This document shows positions 29,435-39,089 of a stretch of 64,000 nucleotides of DNA, piece after piece (the stretch's first letter is position 1; each line of letters begins with the position of its first letter). Source of the DNA: Arthrobacter sp. APC 3897 (GTDB lineage Bacteria > Actinomycetota > Actinomycetes > Actinomycetales > Micrococcaceae); contig NZ_JASDDG010000021.1 in NCBI RefSeq assembly GCF_030407495.1, forward strand, positions 17,074 to 81,073. Reading direction: 5' to 3'. The notes below the pieces were generated by a model that worked only from the letters and a program-made list of their open reading frames with translations, was not told the origin of the DNA and did no database searches. Position numbers and translations under genes: made by a program.

Positions 29435-29580
29435 GCTGTTCCGTCCGTTGGCGGGCGGGACCGCTATCTCCGCCCGGTTGCTCTCCGGTAAAATAATCCG
29501 GGTGCAACAAAGCACCCCCGGCTGTCAAAGCCCGGTACTATTCTGCACGAACCAACCGCGGGTCTTTGGAAGGCACACCT

Positions 29581-30894
29581 ATGAGTAAATTCGGTACGGC
29601 CTGGACAATTCACGGCGACGGCAAGACCATCAAGCCCGGAGAATACGTTGCTCCCGATGAACGGTTGAGCTGGCCGCGGACCATCGGAATCGGATCCCAG
29701 CATGTGGTGGCCATGTTCGGAGCAACCTTCCTGGTGCCCCTGCTTACCGGCTTTCCGCCGGCCACCACCCTGCTGTTCTCGGGAATCGGCACCATTCTCT
29801 TCCTGATCATTACCGCCGGGCGGGTGCCCAGCTATCTGGGATCCAGCTTCGCCTTCATAGCCCCGATCACGGCCGCCACCAGCCAGCACGGCCCCGGCGG
29901 CGCCCTGGGCGGAATCATCATGGCCGGCGCCGTCCTGTTCCTGGTGGGCCTGGCTGTCCAGCGGGCCGGCACCAAATGGATCCAGATCCTGATGCCGCCC
30001 GTGGTCACCGGCACCATCGTGGCGCTTATTGGCCTGAACCTCGCCGGTTCCGCGCGGGACAACTTCGAGAAGGGCCCGCTGACGGCCACCGTCACCGTGG
30101 TGGCCATTTTGCTGGCGACCGTCCTGTTCAAGGGTTTCCTGGGCCGCCTCTCAATCCTGATCGGGGTTGTTGCCGGTTACATTGCCGCCATCATCCAGGG
30201 CGAAGTGGATTTCCAGGCCATCAATGATGCCGCCTGGTTCGGGCTGCCCGAGTTCCAGTCCCCCACCTTCCATTTCTCGCTCATCGGACTGTTTGTGCCC
30301 GTGGTCCTGGTACTGGTGGCGGAGAACATCGGCCATGTGAAGTCGGTTGCCGCCATGACCGGACGGGACCTGGACCCCTACGCCGGACGGGCGCTGATGG
30401 CCGACGGCCTCGCGACGGTCCTGGCCGGCGCCGGCGGCGGCTCGGCAACCACCACCTACGCGGAGAACATCGGCGTCATGGCGGCGTCCCGCGTGTACTC
30501 CACGGCTGCCTACTGGGTGGCCGGCATTGTCGCCATCCTGCTGAGCCTGTTTCCGAAGTTCGGCGCCATGATCGCCACCGTCCCCGGCGGCGTCCTGGGC
30601 GGCGCCGGCGTCATCCTCTACGGCATGATCGGCATCCTGGGCGTGCGGATCTGGGTGGACAACCGGGTGAACTTCTCCAACCCGATCAATCTGTCCACCG
30701 CCGGTTTGGGGCTGATCATCGCCATTGCCAACTTCACCTGGGTTGTTGCCGGGGTGGAGTTCGGCGGCATTGCCCTGGGCACCGGCGCCACCCTGGTTGC
30801 CTTCCACGGCATGCAGTCGATTGCCCGGTGGCGCGGCACCGATCCCGATGAGCCCGGCGAGGATCTCGGCGCCAAGCCGAGCCGCCTGGGCTAG
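29581..30894 (+). CDS. Uracil/xanthine permease (NCS2 family), UraA-like
   Basis: The 437-residue nucleobase:cation symporter starts MSKFGTAWTIHGDGK and has the NCS2 hallmark SQHVVAMFGATFLVPLLTG near residue 40. LGSSFAFIAPITAA and VLVAENIGHVKSVAAMTGRDL follow (Glu implicated in substrate binding). Then GGGSATTTYAENIGVMAAS carries the second signature. About 12-14 membrane segments fit UraA. ATG 29581 is chosen; upstream in-frame METGTP lacks support. It is a stand-alone gene; uracil is the best guess for substrate. Confidence 0.88.
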   Translation: MSKFGTAWTIHGDGKTIKPGEYVAPDERLSWPRTIGIGSQHVVAMFGATFLVPLLTGFPPATTLLFSGIGTILFLIITAGRVPSYLGSSFAFIAPITAATSQHGPGGALGGIIMAGAVLFLVGLAVQRAGTKWIQILMPPVVTGTIVALIGLNLAGSARDNFEKGPLTATVTVVAILLATVLFKGFLGRLSILIGVVAGYIAAIIQGEVDFQAINDAAWFGLPEFQSPTFHFSLIGLFVPVVLVLVAENIGHVKSVAAMTGRDLDPYAGRALMADGLATVLAGAGGGSATTTYAENIGVMAASRVYSTAAYWVAGIVAILLSLFPKFGAMIATVPGGVLGGAGVILYGMIGILGVRIWVDNRVNFSNPINLSTAGLGLIIAIANFTWVVAGVEFGGIALGTGATLVAFHGMQSIARWRGTDPDEPGEDLGAKPSRLG

Positions 30895-30899
30895 GCGGG

Positions 30900-32009
30900 C
30901 TACGCCCCTTCCAGCGCCTGAACGGTGGCCCGGGTCAGCCACCGCTGCGCGTGGACCATTGCATCGGCCGGATCCTGCACGAGGTCCAGCAGGCTGACGG
31001 CCGCCACCACACCGTATTCCGCCAGGACGTGCTGCGGCAGGGTGATGCGGCCGGCGACGGCCACCACGGGAATTCCCGCATCCCGTGCACGCTCGGCCAC
31101 AGCCAGCGGGGCCTTGCCGTAACGGGACTGCTCGTCCAGTGACCCCTCACCCGTCAGCACCAGATCAGCCTTTTCCAGTGCTGTGTCCAGTCCGGTGAGC
31201 AGGGAAATCACGTGGAAGCCGCTTTCCAGCGTGGCGTTGGTGACCGCCAGGAACCCCGACGGGAAGCCTCCGGCCGCACCCGCACCGGCAATATCAACGT
31301 CGACGCCGGTGGTTTCCAGCAGCAGGGCCGCCCATTTGGCCAGCGCCTCATCCAGCAGCAGCCGCGCGGTGGCGTCCGCTCCCTTTTGGCCGGCAAAAAC
31401 ATGCGCCGCCCCCTCGCTGCCGGTCAGCGGATTGGTGACGTCGGCTGCAATGCGGATCCGTACGCCGGCCAGCCGGGGATCCAGTCCGGAGGTGTCGACG
31501 GCGGCGGCGAGGGACAGGCCTGCCCCGCCGGGCGGCACCGGATTGCCGGAAACATCGAGGATCCGCAGCCCGAGGGCGGTCAGGGCACCGGAACCGCCGT
31601 CGGTCATGGCGGATCCGCCGATGCCCAGGACAATTTCCGACGCTCCTGCATCCAGTGCTTCACGGATCAGTTCTCCGCTGCCGTAACTCGACGCGGCCAG
31701 GGAGGACTGCACGGAAGGTTCCACCAGCATCAGGCCCGAGGCCCGGGCGGTTTCAATCACGGCCGCACTGCCGGTCAGAGCCCACAGGGCGGTGACGTTT
31801 CCGCCCAGCGGTCCGCGGACGGTGGCAGTGCGTTCCTGCGCTCCCGCCGCCAGCGCCGCTTCGAGGGTACCCTCGCCGCCGTCGGCCACCGGAACAAGCA
31901 TCACATCCGCTTCCGGGTACACAGCGAGTACCCCTTCCGCCATGGCGGCGGCCGCCTCCACAGCGGAAAGGGAACCTTTGAACTTGTCCGGGGCTATGAG
32001 AACGCGCAT
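30900..32009 (-). CDS. Glycerate kinase (GarK/GlxK family)
   Basis: The enzyme phosphorylates glycerate, feeding it into glycolysis. The 369-residue product begins MRVLIAPDKFKGSLSAVEAA. It has VPVADGGEGTLEAAL, EIVLGIGGSAMTDGGSGAL near residue 125, GAAGGFPSGFLAV, and LVLTGEGSLDEQSRYGKAP, all typical of the type I glycerate kinase. ATG 32009 is certain from the family start. It ends 5 bp from the convergent permease stop and follows the GDPD gene by 4 bp, so the two are co-transcribed; a shared glycerol/glycerate theme is possible. Confidence 0.93.
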   Translation of the reverse strand: MRVLIAPDKFKGSLSAVEAAAAMAEGVLAVYPEADVMLVPVADGGEGTLEAALAAGAQERTATVRGPLGGNVTALWALTGSAAVIETARASGLMLVEPSVQSSLAASSYGSGELIREALDAGASEIVLGIGGSAMTDGGSGALTALGLRILDVSGNPVPPGGAGLSLAAAVDTSGLDPRLAGVRIRIAADVTNPLTGSEGAAHVFAGQKGADATARLLLDEALAKWAALLLETTGVDVDIAGAGAAGGFPSGFLAVTNATLESGFHVISLLTGLDTALEKADLVLTGEGSLDEQSRYGKAPLAVAERARDAGIPVVAVAGRITLPQHVLAEYGVVAAVSLLDLVQDPADAMVHAQRWLTRATVQALEGA

Positions 32010-32013
32010 GCCC

Positions 32014-32814
32014 CTATCCTGCCATCCCCTTCGGATCCCGCTGCGGCCAGACAGCACGCTCCGCCAGGATTTCGGCCAGCAGATCGGCGCGGTCCGACAC
32101 CAGTCCGTCCACACCCTCGTCCAGCAGCCGCTCCATCTCGGCCGGCTCGTTGACCGTCCAGACATGCACCTGCAGCCCCGCCCGGTGGCAGCGGCGCAGG
32201 AACGACGGCGTCACCACCTTCACGGGGCCGTAGCGCGGAGGCACCTGCAGGCACTGGTACCGGCCGGCGCGTGCCAGCAGTCCGGTCAGCCCGAAAGGAC
32301 CGAGCAGCACCGTGAGCGCGGTAAAAACGGCTCCCGCGGAACTCGCGGACCGGCGGCCGGCACGCCGCAGAATCCGCAGTGCCGCCAACCGCCGCCGGTC
32401 GGAGAAGGAGGTGACGAGCACGCGCTCATGCGCATCATGCTTTTCCAGCAACCGGGCCAGTTCAGCCGATCCCGCGGCGTCCTTGATGTCCACATTCAGG
32501 CGCAGGCCCGGCAGTTCGGTCAGCAGCTGTTCAAAGGTGGGAATCGCGGCGCGTCCGCCGATTCTGGCTGACTGGATCTGCCGGTAGCTGAGCTTTCCCA
32601 CCGGGCCTCCGGCACCGGCAACCCGGTCCAGCGTGGCGTCGTGAAAGGCGAGAAGTACTCCGTCACTCGTGGTGCGGACATCCGTTTCCAGATAACCGAA
32701 CCCCAGGGCGGCGGCGGCACGGAACGCCGGCAGGGAGTTTTCCAGACCTTCCCGGGAGAAACCGCGGTGGGCGAAGCCCAGCGGGCCGGGGGTGTTCAAG
32801 TAGGGGTAGCTCAC
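32014..32814 (-). CDS. Glycerophosphodiester phosphodiesterase
   Basis: The 266-residue TIM-barrel enzyme hydrolyses glycerophosphodiesters to glycerol-3-phosphate and an alcohol. It has GFAHRGFSREGLENSLPAF near residue 13 (catalytic His-Arg and Glu-Asn), LETDVRTTSDGVLLAFHDAT (metal ligands and second catalytic His), and the C-terminal VHVWTVNEPAEM. No signal peptide is visible, so it acts in the cytoplasm. The glycerate kinase gene follows within 4 bp. Confidence 0.92.
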   Translation of the reverse strand: MSYPYLNTPGPLGFAHRGFSREGLENSLPAFRAAAALGFGYLETDVRTTSDGVLLAFHDATLDRVAGAGGPVGKLSYRQIQSARIGGRAAIPTFEQLLTELPGLRLNVDIKDAAGSAELARLLEKHDAHERVLVTSFSDRRRLAALRILRRAGRRSASSAGAVFTALTVLLGPFGLTGLLARAGRYQCLQVPPRYGPVKVVTPSFLRRCHRAGLQVHVWTVNEPAEMERLLDEGVDGLVSDRADLLAEILAERAVWPQRDPKGMAG

Positions 32815-32953
32815 CCGCGTACTTTATCCGGCTTACGGCACTGCAGGGCCGTAAGCCATCCCTAAACGGGTTCCCGGAGTCCTAGACTTGCACCACCCCG
32901 ACTCCCTGCACCATTTTCCGGTTCCGGGCGTTCGTGCACTGCGGAGGTATGGC

Positions 32954-35503
32954 TTGACCACAACGTCCCCCACTGAACATGCGGTGCGCGTCCGCCGCAC
33001 CGGATTTAACCGAGCCCTTCGATGGCCCGCCGAAGTGCTGGGCGGCAGTGTCCGCCGTGCTCCCGTGACGCTTGGCTTTGTTGTTGTTCTGTGGCTGGCA
33101 GGCGCGTTCACCGGGAGCCTGGAAACAGGCCCCGAAGGTGCCCTCCAGGACTGGGTGGTTTTGTCCGCCGGGTCTTTTCCCGCCCATTGGCCCGCGCTGC
33201 TGCTGTCCGGCTTCTGGGCAACAGGCCTGGCCGGATACGTCTCCGGCACCCTGCTGGTCCTGGCCGTCGGGCTGCCGTCCGAACGCCGGATGGGATCAGT
33301 GCGGTTCGCCGCTGCTGCCGGGATATCCCAGGTACTGGGTTCCCTGCTGGCCCTGGGATTCGCCCATGCAGCCATTGCCGGGGACTGGTCCCGGGCACTG
33401 GAGTCGGAATCCTTTGTTGGACCGGTGGCCCTTACCTGCGGTGCCGCCGCCGCCCTGAGCGCCACATTATCCACTCTCTGGCGCCGCCGGCTTCGGCTCG
33501 GGCTGTTCACACTGCTGATGCTGCTGGCACTGTACGGAGGTTCCCTGCAGAGCGTGACCGTCCTGGCCGCCGCAGCCGTGGGCGGAGTGGGCGGACCACT
33601 GCTCTTCGGGCGGCTGCCGCGCTGGCCCGGCCGCCTTGTCTCCAGCCGCCGGGAGGCACGCGTGCTCGTGGCCCTTGTCGTGGCAGCCTCCGCCGCCGGT
33701 CCGGTAATCTCGGCTCTCAGCTCACAGGCAGTGGGCCCGCTGGCTGTTCTCCGCTATCTCTTCACCTACGTGGATATCACGGACCCGCAGGCCCTGGCCG
33801 AGCTGTGCACCGATACCGGCGAGGCCGCACAGTGCCACGCGGCCAAGCTTCAGCTGCGTGCCGGTCCGGCCGGTTTCTTTTTGGCCACCCTGCCCCAGAT
33901 CCTGCTCGTGGTCTTCTCCGACGGCCTTAGACGGGGCCGGCGCTTTGCATGGGGGGCCGCTTTGGTCCTGCAGGCAGTCATGACAGTCCTGGCCGGCATC
34001 CGGATACTGCGTCACCTTACCGGCGCGGACCGCGGCGGCCGCTATGAACTGGGCACGGCCCAGAATGCGCTGGCCCTGGTGCTGCCGATGCTGGTTCCGC
34101 TGGCGGTGCTGGTGCTCCTGGCGGCCACGCGCAGCCTGTTTACCGTTTCCGCTCCGCCGGGTACCTACCGCAGGCTGGCCGTCTGGGTGGGCAGTGCCGC
34201 CGTCGTCCTCAGCGCCCTGTACGTGGCAGCGGGGCTGCTGCTGCCCGGGGGGTTCACCCCCGCGGCTTCCCTCGGCACCCTGCTGGCGGACCTCCCCGAA
34301 CGCTTCCTGCCTGTCCTGGTGCTGGCGACGCCCGCACCGGTCCTGCTGCCCGCCTCGGCTTTCGCTTCGCTGCTGTACGAGGGCGTCGGCGTGGCGTTTT
34401 GGGGCCTCACCTGCATAGTTCTGCTCTACTCGTTTGTACAGCCGGCCCACGGCCGGCAGGCACGGGACGGCGACCGCGCCCGGGGCCTTCTCAAGGCACA
34501 CGGCGGCGGCACCATGGCCTGGATGACGCTCTGGCCCGGCAACAGGTACTGGTTTGCGGCGAGCGGGAACTCCTATGTCGCGTTCCGCGGGGATCTCGGT
34601 GTTGCCCTGACCGTAGGAGAGCCCGTGGGCCCCCGCAGTGAACTGCGCAGCACCGTTGAGGAGTTTTCCGCCTACTGCACGGCCAACGGCCTGGCCGCCT
34701 GCTTTTATTCGGTGACCGCGGACGTGGAAGAGATCACCGGGAACCTGGGTTTTTCCCGGCTGCAGGTTGCCGAGGAGACCATCCTGCCGCTGGGGCAGCT
34801 GGAGTTCAAAGGGAAGAAGTTTCAGGATGTCCGCACGGCCATGAACCACGCCCGGAAAGCAGGCATTGAGGCCAAATGGATTGACTATTCCTCGGCGCCG
34901 CTGGCACTCCTTGACCAGCTTCATGCGATCTCCGAAGAATGGGTGGCGGACAAGAAGATGCCGGAAATGGGGTTCACACTCGGTGGGCTGGACGAGATCA
35001 ATGATCCCGAAGTGCGGTGCCTGCTGGCGCTCGACAGGGACGGCACCGTCCACGGAGTGACGTCCTGGCTGCCCATCTACCGGGACGGCCGGGTGATTGG
35101 ATGGACGCTGGACTTCATGCGGCGGCGCAGTTCAGGTTTCCGGCCCAGCATGGATTTTTTGATCGCCTCCGCTGCAACTCTGCTCCAGGATGAAGGCTAT
35201 GAACTGATCAGCCTTTCCGGGGCGCCTTTGGCCCGTTCCCGGCAGGGCGGGAAAAGCGAAGCTCCGCTCCTGGACCGTGTGCTGAACCTGCTGGGAGCAA
35301 CACTGGAACCGGTGTACGGTTTCCGTTCCCTGCTGGCCTTCAAGGCGAAGTTCCAGCCGCAGTACGTCCCGCTGTACATGACGTACCTCGATCCCGCATC
35401 GCTGCCGATGATCGGCAACGCGGTTGCCCGGGCCTATTTGCCCGGCGTCTCGCTTAGCCAGAGCCTCACCTTGGTGCGTCGGATTGTCGACGGCGTCCGA
35501 TGA
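32954..35503 (+). CDS. MprF-like aminoacyl-phosphatidylglycerol synthase with rhomboid-like N-terminus
   Basis: The 849-residue membrane protein ends in a DUF2156 aminoacyl-lipid transferase domain (about residues 520-849; WMTLWPGNRYWFAASGNSYV, ADKKMPEMGFTLGGLD, RRSSGFRPSMDFLIASA). That domain moves lysine or alanine from tRNA to a lipid headgroup. Before it are about 12 membrane segments; the first six (residues 30-230) recall a rhomboid fold without a catalytic GxSG. The start is TTG 32954, because GGAGGT lies exactly 5 bases upstream; the open frame back to 32888 is disregarded. The stop overlaps the next gene as ATGA. The amino acid used cannot be told from sequence. Confidence 0.82.
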   Translation: MTTTSPTEHAVRVRRTGFNRALRWPAEVLGGSVRRAPVTLGFVVVLWLAGAFTGSLETGPEGALQDWVVLSAGSFPAHWPALLLSGFWATGLAGYVSGTLLVLAVGLPSERRMGSVRFAAAAGISQVLGSLLALGFAHAAIAGDWSRALESESFVGPVALTCGAAAALSATLSTLWRRRLRLGLFTLLMLLALYGGSLQSVTVLAAAAVGGVGGPLLFGRLPRWPGRLVSSRREARVLVALVVAASAAGPVISALSSQAVGPLAVLRYLFTYVDITDPQALAELCTDTGEAAQCHAAKLQLRAGPAGFFLATLPQILLVVFSDGLRRGRRFAWGAALVLQAVMTVLAGIRILRHLTGADRGGRYELGTAQNALALVLPMLVPLAVLVLLAATRSLFTVSAPPGTYRRLAVWVGSAAVVLSALYVAAGLLLPGGFTPAASLGTLLADLPERFLPVLVLATPAPVLLPASAFASLLYEGVGVAFWGLTCIVLLYSFVQPAHGRQARDGDRARGLLKAHGGGTMAWMTLWPGNRYWFAASGNSYVAFRGDLGVALTVGEPVGPRSELRSTVEEFSAYCTANGLAACFYSVTADVEEITGNLGFSRLQVAEETILPLGQLEFKGKKFQDVRTAMNHARKAGIEAKWIDYSSAPLALLDQLHAISEEWVADKKMPEMGFTLGGLDEINDPEVRCLLALDRDGTVHGVTSWLPIYRDGRVIGWTLDFMRRRSSGFRPSMDFLIASAATLLQDEGYELISLSGAPLARSRQGGKSEAPLLDRVLNLLGATLEPVYGFRSLLAFKAKFQPQYVPLYMTYLDPASLPMIGNAVARAYLPGVSLSQSLTLVRRIVDGVR

Positions 35504-36801
35504 ACTCGGTCTCCCTGCTGACGGGGGTGGTGCCGGTTGTCCTGCTGGCCCTCGGCGGAATGTCCCTGATCTGGCTCGCTTCCGGCGGGGCACGGCATTT
35601 GCTCGTGGTGGTTCCGGCGGCGGCCCTGGCCTCTGCGGCGCTGACGTTTTCCCTGTTCCTCTTGGCTGAAGGCGTCTTCCATTGGTGGGATGCTTCATTT
35701 CCGCGGATATTGTACGTATATGCCGGATTAGGAATACTTGCTGTGATCCTGGCCGGCGTCCGTTTGCGGACCGGAAGGTCCGCTCCGCCCAAGATCCTGG
35801 CGTTGACCGCTGCATCCCTGGCACTGCTGGCCGTGGCCGTCACCGTCAATGCTGCCTACGCCCAGTATCCAACGCTGGAGTCCCTGGTCAGCCCGCCAAG
35901 GCCGGTGGATGAAGCTCTTCCGGAACGGGATCCCGCAACGGCCGCCGGCCTGCCGGCCACAACGGAGGCGAACTGGACTGCACCCCCGGACATGCCGTCG
36001 GAGGGCAGGATCTACTCGGCGGAGATCCCGGGCAGCACTTCCGGTTACGCCTCCAACTCCGCACTGGTTTACCTTCCTCCCGCTTATCTGGCTTCGCCGG
36101 CCGCGGTGAACCTTCCAGTTCTGGTGCTCATCCACGGCCAGCCCGGAAACCCCAGCGACTGGCTGGTGGGCGGGCAGCTGCTGACTATGGTGGACACGTT
36201 CGCGGCCAAACACCACGGGCTGGCGCCGGTAGTGGTCATGCCCGATGCCTCCAACGCGGATAACGCCAACTGGCCCCTCTGCCTCGATTCGGACATCAGC
36301 TCCTCGGCAACCTATCTGGCCGTGGATTTGCCGGCCTGGGTGCGGCAGCATCTGGCCGCAGGCCTCAGCGGAGGCAGCCAGTGGGCCGTGGCCGGCTATT
36401 CCTACGGCGGCACCTGTGCTCTGCAGCTGGCCACGAACTTTCCGGACACCTACCCCACTTTCATTGACATCGCCGGCGAATCGGCGCCCACCGTGACACA
36501 GGGCCAGGATTTCCTCATCAACACCTACTTTGGCGGAAACAAGTCGAGGTTTACGAGCCAAAACGCACTGGACCTGCTGGCAGCGAAATCGTTTCCGGAT
36601 TCCGCGGGCATCTTTGCCGTCGGCGCCGATGACTCCGTGTACACACCCGAAGGCCGCCGGGTCTACGCGGCCGCCAAAGCTGCGGGCATGGATGTCAGCC
36701 TGCAGGTGCTGCCCGGCGGCCACTCCTGGCAGGTGTGGAAGGCGGGGCTGGCGAACAACCTGGACTGGCTCTGCCGCCGATTGGGCATACTGGGTTCATG
36801 A
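35500..36801 (+). CDS. Membrane-anchored alpha/beta-hydrolase esterase
   Basis: The 433-residue protein has four membrane segments (about residues 8-27, 35-57, 77-94, 106-124), then an extracellular esterase-D/antigen-85-like domain. The oxyanion segment is LVLIHGQPGNPSDW (208-221). The nucleophile elbow is GYSYGG (Ser 301), with a probable acid in VGADDSVY and His in LPGGHSW. Translation is coupled on both sides by ATGA overlaps. Since the upstream gene makes an aminoacylated lipid, hydrolysis of that lipid is an attractive role; aminoacyl-lipid hydrolases are known next to such synthases in some Gram-positive bacteria. This remains inference. Confidence 0.82.
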   Translation: MNSVSLLTGVVPVVLLALGGMSLIWLASGGARHLLVVVPAAALASAALTFSLFLLAEGVFHWWDASFPRILYVYAGLGILAVILAGVRLRTGRSAPPKILALTAASLALLAVAVTVNAAYAQYPTLESLVSPPRPVDEALPERDPATAAGLPATTEANWTAPPDMPSEGRIYSAEIPGSTSGYASNSALVYLPPAYLASPAAVNLPVLVLIHGQPGNPSDWLVGGQLLTMVDTFAAKHHGLAPVVVMPDASNADNANWPLCLDSDISSSATYLAVDLPAWVRQHLAAGLSGGSQWAVAGYSYGGTCALQLATNFPDTYPTFIDIAGESAPTVTQGQDFLINTYFGGNKSRFTSQNALDLLAAKSFPDSAGIFAVGADDSVYTPEGRRVYAAAKAAGMDVSLQVLPGGHSWQVWKAGLANNLDWLCRRLGILGS

Positions 36802-37601
36802 CCGATAGCCCAGAAGGGACCCCTCCCTCCGATCCCCGGGACCAAGGCGGCCGCCCTCCCCGGCCCGGCACGCGGGCCTGGGCGGCTTCGCTGCTGCACC
36901 GCCTGGCGCAGTGGACATCTCCGCACGCCGCCCTGCTGATCACACTGGCACTGGGGCTGATTCCCGCGATGCTCCTGACACTGGGTTCTGCCGAGGTTTA
37001 TGAAGCGGTGGCGGAGTCCGAGGGCGTGGCCCTGCTGGATGAGCCCGCACTGGATGCGGCACTGGCGGTGCGTTCACCCTGGACGGATGCGGCTGTAACT
37101 GCGTTCACGAATCTGGCCGGCACGGTGGGCATGCCCATCCTGGCAGGTACGGCAACGCTGGTGCTGGCCTGGCGCTGGAAGTCCTGGACCCCGGTACTCC
37201 TTATGGTGTCCGCCGCGGCCGGGTCACTGCTGATGACGGTGGCGGGGAAGGATTTGATCGGCCGGACCCGGCCTCCGCTGTTGGACGCCGTTCCGCCGTA
37301 TGAATACTCGGCGTCGTTTCCCAGCGGGCATTCCCTGAATTCGGTGGTCATTGCCGGCATGGTGGCATACCTGATCATCCTGCGGCTTCAGGCACGGCGG
37401 GCCAAGCTCCTGACGGCGGCGGCCGCCGCGGCTTTCGCCGTTGCCGTAGGACTGAGCCGTGTCTACCTGGGACACCACTGGCTCACCGACGTCCTGGTGG
37501 CATGGACGCTGGGACTGGCCTGGCTGGCGGTGGTCATCACCGTCCACCGGCTGCTGCACTCACGCCGGGCAGCAGCTCAGGGTATCGACGCCGGAGGGTA
37601 A
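36798..37601 (+). CDS. PAP2-family membrane phosphatase
   Basis: The 267-residue integral membrane phosphatase carries the three PAP2 motifs in order: KDLIGRTRPP (151-160), PSGH (175-178) and SRVYLGHHWLTDV (220-232). Six membrane segments surround them; the N-terminal 40 residues are Pro-rich and cytoplasmic. Substrates could be phosphatidylglycerol phosphate, phosphatidic acid or undecaprenyl pyrophosphate. The ATG overlaps the esterase stop by 4 bp, making it the third gene of a lipid-modifying operon. Confidence 0.9.
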   Translation: MTDSPEGTPPSDPRDQGGRPPRPGTRAWAASLLHRLAQWTSPHAALLITLALGLIPAMLLTLGSAEVYEAVAESEGVALLDEPALDAALAVRSPWTDAAVTAFTNLAGTVGMPILAGTATLVLAWRWKSWTPVLLMVSAAAGSLLMTVAGKDLIGRTRPPLLDAVPPYEYSASFPSGHSLNSVVIAGMVAYLIILRLQARRAKLLTAAAAAAFAVAVGLSRVYLGHHWLTDVLVAWTLGLAWLAVVITVHRLLHSRRAAAQGIDAGG

Positions 37602-37618
37602 GCACGCCGGACCGTAAG

Positions 37619-38422
37619 TTAGAGCCTGCGCAGGAGGGATTCCAGCACCTGGGCCACGCCGTCGTCAGCGAAGGCCGGGGCTACCCGGTCAGCCGCCGCC
37701 AATGCATCGGCGTGGCCGGACGCCATGGCGTAGCCGCGCCCGGCCCACTGCAGCATCTGCACATCATTGGGCATGTCACCGAAGGCCACCACATCCGCCG
37801 GAGCAATGTCGCGGGATGCGGCGTAGTCGGCCAGCGTGACCGACTTGTTCAAGCCGTGCAGGGACATCTCCAGCAGCGGAACCGCAGGCGCGGAGTGCGT
37901 GGTGGACACCAGGTGCGATACCGCCGGGCGGACCCGGTGCAGGAACTCATCCGGAGACGTGCCGTCCACGCGTGCCAGGAACTTCACCACCGTGTCCGCC
38001 TCGGAGAGGCTGGATTCCAGCGGGGCGGGAGCCGCCGCGCCCGGCAATTCCCTTGAACCGGGTTCGAGGAATCCCGGAGCCAGATGGAAGCCGTCCACGG
38101 TTTCCGCAGCGAACCGGACCGCCGGGTAGAGCTTCCGAATGATCTCAGCGGCCGTGAAGAGATCCGACAACGCCAGGGCCTGCGCCTTGAGCACCCGTCC
38201 GGCACCCAGATCGTAGGTTACGGCACCGTTGGAACAGATGACGGTGCCGGTATGCCCCAGGGCATCGGTGAGCGGGGTCAGCCAGCGCGGGGGCCGGCCC
38301 GTGACAAAGACAATCTCGACACCGGCGTCCACGCAGTCCCGGAACGCACGGACGGTGCGGTCGCTGATCCTGTTGTCGGGCCCCACAATGGTCCCGTCCA
38401 GGTCGCTTGCTACCAAACGCAC
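37619..38422 (-). CDS. HAD-superfamily hydrolase, Cof-type (IIB)
   Basis: The 267-residue phosphatase has MRLVASDLDGTIVG at the N-terminus (motif I), FVTGRPPRW (motif II), and FGDMPNDVQMLQWAG (motifs III/IV with Asp pair) near residue 220. The C2B cap lies between. It is similar in class to the protein encoded at 15938-16783, but the two differ widely in sequence. It is convergent with the PAP2 gene (17 bp apart). The substrate is unknown, probably a phosphorylated sugar. Confidence 0.9.
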   Translation of the reverse strand: MRLVASDLDGTIVGPDNRISDRTVRAFRDCVDAGVEIVFVTGRPPRWLTPLTDALGHTGTVICSNGAVTYDLGAGRVLKAQALALSDLFTAAEIIRKLYPAVRFAAETVDGFHLAPGFLEPGSRELPGAAAPAPLESSLSEADTVVKFLARVDGTSPDEFLHRVRPAVSHLVSTTHSAPAVPLLEMSLHGLNKSVTLADYAASRDIAPADVVAFGDMPNDVQMLQWAGRGYAMASGHADALAAADRVAPAFADDGVAQVLESLLRRL

Positions 38423-38526
38423 CGGGCACCCCGTTCACTCGCTGTGTTCTGCACATCTGCGCAGACCTCCAGCCTATCCGGCCCGGGCAGCCCGATGCGG
38501 CCGGATGCGGGCTCAGGCGCCCCGGG

Positions 38527-39066
38527 TCAGTCGGCGGAAACTTCAGCCAGACCCACCAGGACGCCGCGGGCCAGGGTGTGGCTGAACAGGTTGAACCCCA
38601 GGAACGCCGGGGTGGCATCAGCCGGAACATCCAGGGTTTCGACGTCTACGGCGTGAACCACAACAAAGTAGCGGTGCGGTCCGTGTCCGGGAGGCGGTGC
38701 CGCTCCCACAAACCCGGCAAACCCGGCGTCGTTTCGAAGCTGCACCGTACCCTGCGGCATGTTGTCGCTGTTGGCGGCATCGGCGGGCAGCGAGGTGGTG
38801 GACACGGGAATGTTGAAGGCCGCCCAGTGCCAGAAGCCGCTGGCAGTGGGCGCGTCGGGGTCATACATGGTGACCGCAAAACTCCTGGTGCCTTCCGGGG
38901 CTCCGGACCAGCTCAACTGCGGGGATGCGTCCTTCCCGCCCGGAATCCCCATTTTTCCGCTGTACTGTGCGGGGCCAAAGGGCTCCATGTTGGCGATGTC
39001 CCCGCTGGTGACGGCAAAGGACGGTACGGAGGGAAGGGCTTCATACGGATCATGGATTTGCATCAT
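38527..39066 (-). CDS. YbhB/YbcL-type phosphatidylethanolamine-binding-like protein
   Basis: The 179-residue protein matches the Raf-kinase-inhibitor-like/PEBP family. It has [32 protein letters not shown] N-terminal residues, the ligand-site [19 protein letters not shown] near residue 70, and [13 protein letters not shown]. There is no signal peptide. Bacterial members have no firm function. It lies 24 bp downstream of the PfkB kinase gene on the same strand and may be co-transcribed. Confidence 0.92.
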   Translation of the reverse strand: MMQIHDPYEALPSVPSFAVTSGDIANMEPFGPAQYSGKMGIPGGKDASPQLSWSGAPEGTRSFAVTMYDPDAPTASGFWHWAAFNIPVSTTSLPADAANSDNMPQGTVQLRNDAGFAGFVGAAPPPGHGPHRYFVVVHAVDVETLDVPADATPAFLGFNLFSHTLARGVLVGLAEVSAD

Positions 39067-39089
39067 GTTCTCCTTGGCGTGACTGCTCG

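Noticed and set aside
29435..29580. PyrR-type attenuator before the uracil permease
   Set aside because: Small inverted GGG/CCC pairs exist, but no PyrR-binding consensus or terminator/antiterminator pair is convincing.
33722..35053. A 443-codon minus-strand frame opposite the MprF-like gene
   Set aside because: It is antisense to a conserved DUF2156 domain, with Gln/His-rich shadow composition.
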